Positions 6,947 through 9,564 of a stretch of DNA of 9,564 bases are shown piece by piece. Location of the stretch: assembly GCF_000688655.1 (NCBI RefSeq), contig NZ_JIBO01000001.1, positions 85,406 to 94,969 of the forward strand. Direction: 5' to 3'. The first letter of the stretch is position 1; each line of letters opens with the position of its first letter. This stretch comes from Lonsdalea quercina subsp. quercina (GTDB lineage Bacteria > Pseudomonadota > Gammaproteobacteria > Enterobacterales > Enterobacteriaceae). The translations under genes were made by a program, and so were the position numbers. Below the pieces are notes generated by a model, which saw nothing but the letters and a program-made list of their open reading frames with translations, was not told the origin of the DNA and ran no database searches.

Positions 6947-7821
6947 TCTCATTCACATGTATTTTTCCGTTGAACACGTTGTCTTCGATATACCCTCTTC
7001 ATCAAATATTGTCCAGTTTGGCAGCATTACGCTGCTTCATTGCTATTTGGCGTCATCGAAAGTTACACTGAGTCGATAATCCGCCTGTCATTAAATAAAT
7101 ACGACAAGTGGGAGTAAAACTTAACCGTGAAACGGAGCGATATGGTGGATTATTTTCCACCGCCAGCATTCACGCTTAGCTTATTTTCATTCTTTGTTCA
7201 CAATAGATTTCTTTTTTATAGTGAGTTAAATCTCATCATTTAATTTTGAACTACAGAACAATATAAGTAGTAATATGCTGTAGAAATACAAATCATAAAA
7301 CCATACATTGTCTATAAATAACACAATCTCACTATTGACGAATAACGAGCTGAAAGACCACATAATCTGTAATTTAAAACCATCGACTTTTTATTTCGAA
7401 TGACGCGGCCTATCCAATACACACGTCTATTTCATTAAGAGGTGAACTGTACGTCAGGATGTATTTACGATAAAAAGCACCAATCAAAAATGATGACAAG
7501 AGAGAGACTTCGAAACTCCACTTCAATGAGGCTGTCGTTTTCAACTCCGTGAATGAATAGATGAAAGAAAGAATGAAAGAAACGCTGACCCATGATTTGA
7601 ACACATAGTTGGTTTACTTCCCCAGCAGGTATTTGACCAATGACAGCCAGCTCAATAATTCAGTTTGGGTCAGGATAAAGGCGAGGTCTCGTGCATTAGA
7701 CTGCGTCGTGATCATTGAACTTAATCGGACTGTTCGCAGAAGCACATTGACCTTAGCACCCTCAATCCGCGATGAGTCGAGGTCAGCAGTTTTACTGCTC
7801 AGAAAATGGCATAAAAGCAAA
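6947..7821. other. Gene-poor stretch, no supported gene
   Basis: Nearly 900 bases show no reading frame with both a plausible ribosome binding site and a protein-like composition. A hairpin GGTGGA-TTATTT-TCCACC lies at 7144-7161. A 12-base-spaced direct repeat of ATGAAAGAAA lies at 7561-7582. The minus-strand frame 7614-7820 (TTG start) reads moderately protein-like but begins directly after a terminator. By the attachment-site reading this is the chromosomal flank downstream of a former tRNA-Asn gene, possibly with decayed content. Confidence 0.5.
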
Positions 7822-7851
7822 AAGCCCGCTTAAGTTTCCTTAAGCGGGCTT
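7822..7851 (-). terminator. Strong rho-independent terminator, minus strand (likely of tRNA-Asn)
   Basis: A perfect 13-bp stem (AAGCCCGCTTAAG with its complement) closes a 4-base loop. Read on the minus strand it runs into TTTTTGCTTTT, a proper U-tract. It starts 8 bases after the CCA end of the tRNA-Asn fragment at 7860-7875, which is the position expected of that tRNA's own terminator. Confidence 0.85.
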
Positions 7852-7859
7852 CTCTAATA

Positions 7860-7875
7860 TGGCTCCTCTGACTGG
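7860..7875 (-). other. tRNA-Asn 3'-end fragment, candidate attachment (att) site
   Basis: The minus strand reads CCAGTCAGAGGAGCCA. This is identical to the last 16 bases of enterobacterial tRNA-Asn: the 3' part of the T-stem, the acceptor strand, the discriminator G and CCA. Upstream of it the match ends: GATC replaces the expected T-loop, so no whole tRNA gene is here. The same sequence is the known att core of islands that insert in asn-tRNA genes, such as the Yersinia high-pathogenicity island. A core followed by a native-looking terminator but lacking the tRNA body is the expected distal junction of such an element. On that reading, sequence left of 7860 is old chromosome and sequence right of 7875 is the end of the element. 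No integrase is in the window. Confidence 0.7.
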
Positions 7876-8008
7876 GATCGCCTTTGCCAGTAACTGGCTA
7901 ATAAATAAGCTAAACAAGAATCTGCTGCCTGTCAAGACCACCAGAATGACCACCAACCGGAGCGGGTTTTACAGAACTGATTTTAGCACTCTGAAGTAGG
8001 GGCTTTAA

Positions 8009-8941
8009 TCAGATGCTATCTTTATTCCAGGATATATTTGACTCTTTAATTAAATAATTTCCGGGAATGAAATACAATGGATGTAATGATCCAGTGAATG
8101 ACCAAAATATAATGTTTTTTTGATCTGCCCATGATATATCGAGATTCTTTTTACCTTTGGTCTTGCTTTCTTTATAACTTCGGTAAAACTGATATGCGAA
8201 GTTGTCTTCAAAGTAATCTGAAATACAATATGTTATTTTGCCATTTTGAATCTCTGGGACTTTTTCCTCAGCCAAGGAATTATCCAATAGTATAAAAATA
8301 TATTGAAATATGTTAAATGAATAATATTTTCCTCCATTTTTTAAGTTGGATTCTTTTGGGAAAGAACAAGCGTGATATGTTTTTTTTAATAATGGAATCA
8401 CCAATATTTTGAAACTTGAAGGGATTGTTTTATTTTGTAGGTATGATTTCATTTCAGCAATTATTTTCTCTTTAAATTGGCACTGAAATGTTCTTTTGTC
8501 ATATTCGTGTGCATTCCAGTTAAGTGAGCTTCTCCAAAACATGCTAATGATAAAATAGTAAATGCTATCATTATCAAAATTATTTAAATTAGGAAGTGTT
8601 AAGTTTTTATTTGTCTTTGGTAATAAGTGTCTAATTAACTTCACAAAAAGCAACGGGTTTTTTTTATTTATTGGGAGTGCTAAGTTAGGGAATGATGTTT
8701 CTCCGTTTTTACTGAAAAGATCTTCACAACATTTACATAGCATGTATTTGGTTATTTGATGATCTCCGATGTTTCTTTTTGTCCAATCGGACTGTATTAG
8801 ATTCAGTGTATGATTACTGTCTTTTATATCATATATCCGGGAATAAAAAAATGATGGTAAATAATGACTGTCGATCAATTTGGTGTTCTTAGCATCGCAA
8901 AGTTTGCAAGTTCCTATAGTGAAATCATTGTTACTGTCCAT
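8009..8941 (-). CDS. Uncharacterised AT-rich island protein with HNH-like Zn-binding N-terminus
   Basis: The 310-residue protein begins with a Cys/His pattern C12-x2-C15, then SHYLPSFFYSRIYD with H26 (residues 25-38), then LC69-x-C-C72-E (68-73) and a nearby GE (80-81). This arrangement, CxxC - SHxxPxFFY - LCxxCE, is that of a common uncharacterised family scattered through genomic islands. It looks like a zinc-stabilised HNH-type fold, but catalytic HNH residues cannot be confirmed by eye. The remainder is rich in Asn, Lys, Tyr and Phe and has no transmembrane segment or signal peptide. The ATG has AGGA with 8-base spacing on the minus strand. The gene is much poorer in GC than the genes to the left, which fits recent transfer. 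It stands alone, ending 134 bases right of the tRNA-Asn fragment, as expected for cargo at an island edge. A perfect TTGACA (9006-9011, minus) lies upstream, but no good -10 box is seen at proper spacing. Function unknown; a defence role is only conceivable. Confidence 0.7.
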   Translation of the reverse strand: MDSNNDFTIGTCKLCDAKNTKLIDSHYLPSFFYSRIYDIKDSNHTLNLIQSDWTKRNIGDHQITKYMLCKCCEDLFSKNGETSFPNLALPINKKNPLLFVKLIRHLLPKTNKNLTLPNLNNFDNDSIYYFIISMFWRSSLNWNAHEYDKRTFQCQFKEKIIAEMKSYLQNKTIPSSFKILVIPLLKKTYHACSFPKESNLKNGGKYYSFNIFQYIFILLDNSLAEEKVPEIQNGKITYCISDYFEDNFAYQFYRSYKESKTKGKKNLDISWADQKNIIFWSFTGSLHPLYFIPGNYLIKESNISWNKDSI

Positions 8942-9059
8942 ATTTTTTATCCTTATGATTAATTTTTTTTGATTGTTTATTAATGAGCTTATCGTTTTAT
9001 ATTTCTGTCAAGCTTGAAGCGCACTCATTTTAGCTCATGCTCTTTCTAAATACCCAGTT

Positions 9060-9564
9060 TTTTGATTTCGTCCCAATATCGGTGCCAGGTTAAATCAGAG
9101 ATCCGGGGCATTTTTCAGACTTCGAGAAAATTCCGCCGGAGTCTTGCTATTTAATGAGAGATCGGTCTTTTCTGGTTATATTCCTACCGCAAGCATTCGA
9201 CTTTTTCCTGCGCATCTTCCAGTGGCAGGAACTAGTGAATGTTCAGACACTCGTCCCGAAAACTGCCGTTAAACGACTCTATCAGCGCGTTATCTGTTGG
9301 TTTGCCGGGCCGAGAGACGTCCATCGTCACATCATCTCGTACACCCATTGATCCATCGTTTTGGAAATAAATTCGCTGCCGTTATCGGTCTTCAGCCGTC
9401 CCGGTACGAGCTTCTGTAACTGCCTTAGACACTCCATCACCGCGACCACATCATCCCCACACAGCCCCTGACCAATCTGGAGCGCCAGACATTCCCGACT
9501 AAAATTATCCACTGCAGTTAGCGCCCGGATCCGACGTTCGTTGAACAGATTATCAGCTACGAAG
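9060..9564 (-). mobile_element. IS3-family element, 3' remnant running off the window
   Basis: The region contains the C-terminal part of an OrfB transposase and, after its stop, a short stretch (about 9064-9090, with CTGGCACCGATATTGGGACG on the minus strand) where the right terminal inverted repeat would be expected. The exact element end and any target duplication cannot be fixed because the left end is outside the window. Confidence 0.6.
9095..9564 (-). pseudogene. IS3-family OrfB transposase, broken C-terminal part
   Basis: Read from the window edge leftwards, the first frame gives TAVDNFSREC (first catalytic Asp) and LKTDNGSEFISKT (second Asp) and ends at a TGA at 9327. A one-base loss there shifts to a frame with VTMDVSRPGKPTDNALIESFNG, whose Glu lies 35 residues after the second Asp: the D(35)E signature of IS3-family rve/DDE integrases. 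Downstream, the Trp of the conserved NxHWFLSL box has become TAG, an Arg/Trp codon before EYN has become TAG, and a second frame change leads to SLNSKTPAEFSRSLKNAPDL and the native stop at 9095-9097. At least two frameshifts and two nonsense changes make it non-functional. The N-terminal part and OrfA are outside the window. Confidence 0.85.

Noticed and set aside
7142..7243. 33-codon + strand ORF with a nearby GGAG
   Set aside because: The spacing to the ATG is only 4 bases, the start lies in a hairpin, and the product is a featureless Phe/Ser-rich peptide without known relatives.
7561..7582. Two copies of ATGAAAGAAA 12 bases apart, considered as a repeat array
   Set aside because: Only two short purine-rich copies in AT-rich DNA; not a CRISPR or a meaningful array.
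7410..7604. 64-codon minus-strand ORF, hydrophobic product
   Set aside because: No good ribosome binding site and low-complexity composition expected from AT-rich DNA; no recognisable family.
7614..7820. 68-codon minus-strand ORF with TTG start, partly protein-like
   Set aside because: Its start sits in the U-tract of a strong terminator, so it cannot be expressed as written. At most it is a gene fragment.
7860..7935. A complete tRNA-Asn gene on the minus strand
   Set aside because: Only the last 16 bases match; the anticodon arm, D-arm and 5' acceptor strand are absent.

Overview
The window looks like an accessory (horizontally acquired or variable) region of a gammaproteobacterial chromosome, most likely from the Enterobacterales. 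This rests on three things: an intimin/invasin-type adhesin with a C-type-lectin-like tip, a 16-base match to the 3' end of the enterobacterial asparagine tRNA, and a decayed IS3-family transposase. I cannot name the genus. Yersinia-, Serratia- or Sodalis-like genomes would all fit, and the amount of gene decay is notable.

Layout. Positions 1-2001 hold the 3' part of a large invasin/intimin-like adhesin on the + strand: one partial and four full Big_1 repeats of about 98 residues, then an Ig-like module and a lectin-like tip with one likely disulfide. A hairpin follows it. Positions 2169-3083 encode a GT-B protein resembling glycosyltransferase family 9 (heptosyltransferase-like), with a 10-A homopolymer in its coding sequence. 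Positions 3085-3471 carry what looks like a decayed minus-strand gene. Positions 3601-4158 encode a small Rossmann-like protein with a GPSL motif, resembling DUF115/Maf-like or phage-type proteins. After a 240-base AT-rich spacer with an 18-bp palindrome and a possible leader ORF, two related Ig-like-fold proteins follow (4401-5465 and 5531-6859). They are separated by a 65-base gap that contains a hairpin. Neither has a recognisable signal peptide.

Positions 6860-7820 contain no gene I can support. At 7822-7875 a strong minus-strand terminator sits next to a 16-base copy of the 3' end of tRNA-Asn without the rest of the tRNA. This is what the distal attachment junction of an asn-tRNA-integrating island looks like. 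The sequence to its right changes to very AT-rich DNA with a minus-strand zinc-binding, HNH-like gene of unknown function (8009-8941). The end of the window holds the 3' part of a broken IS3-family transposase gene (9095-9564).

How the genes may work together (inference): the left 6.9 kb groups an outer-membrane adhesin, two sugar-metabolism-like enzymes and two Ig-like proteins on one strand. This could be a surface-adhesin locus with its own glycosylation enzymes, or the remains of a prophage cargo region. The sequence alone does not settle which.
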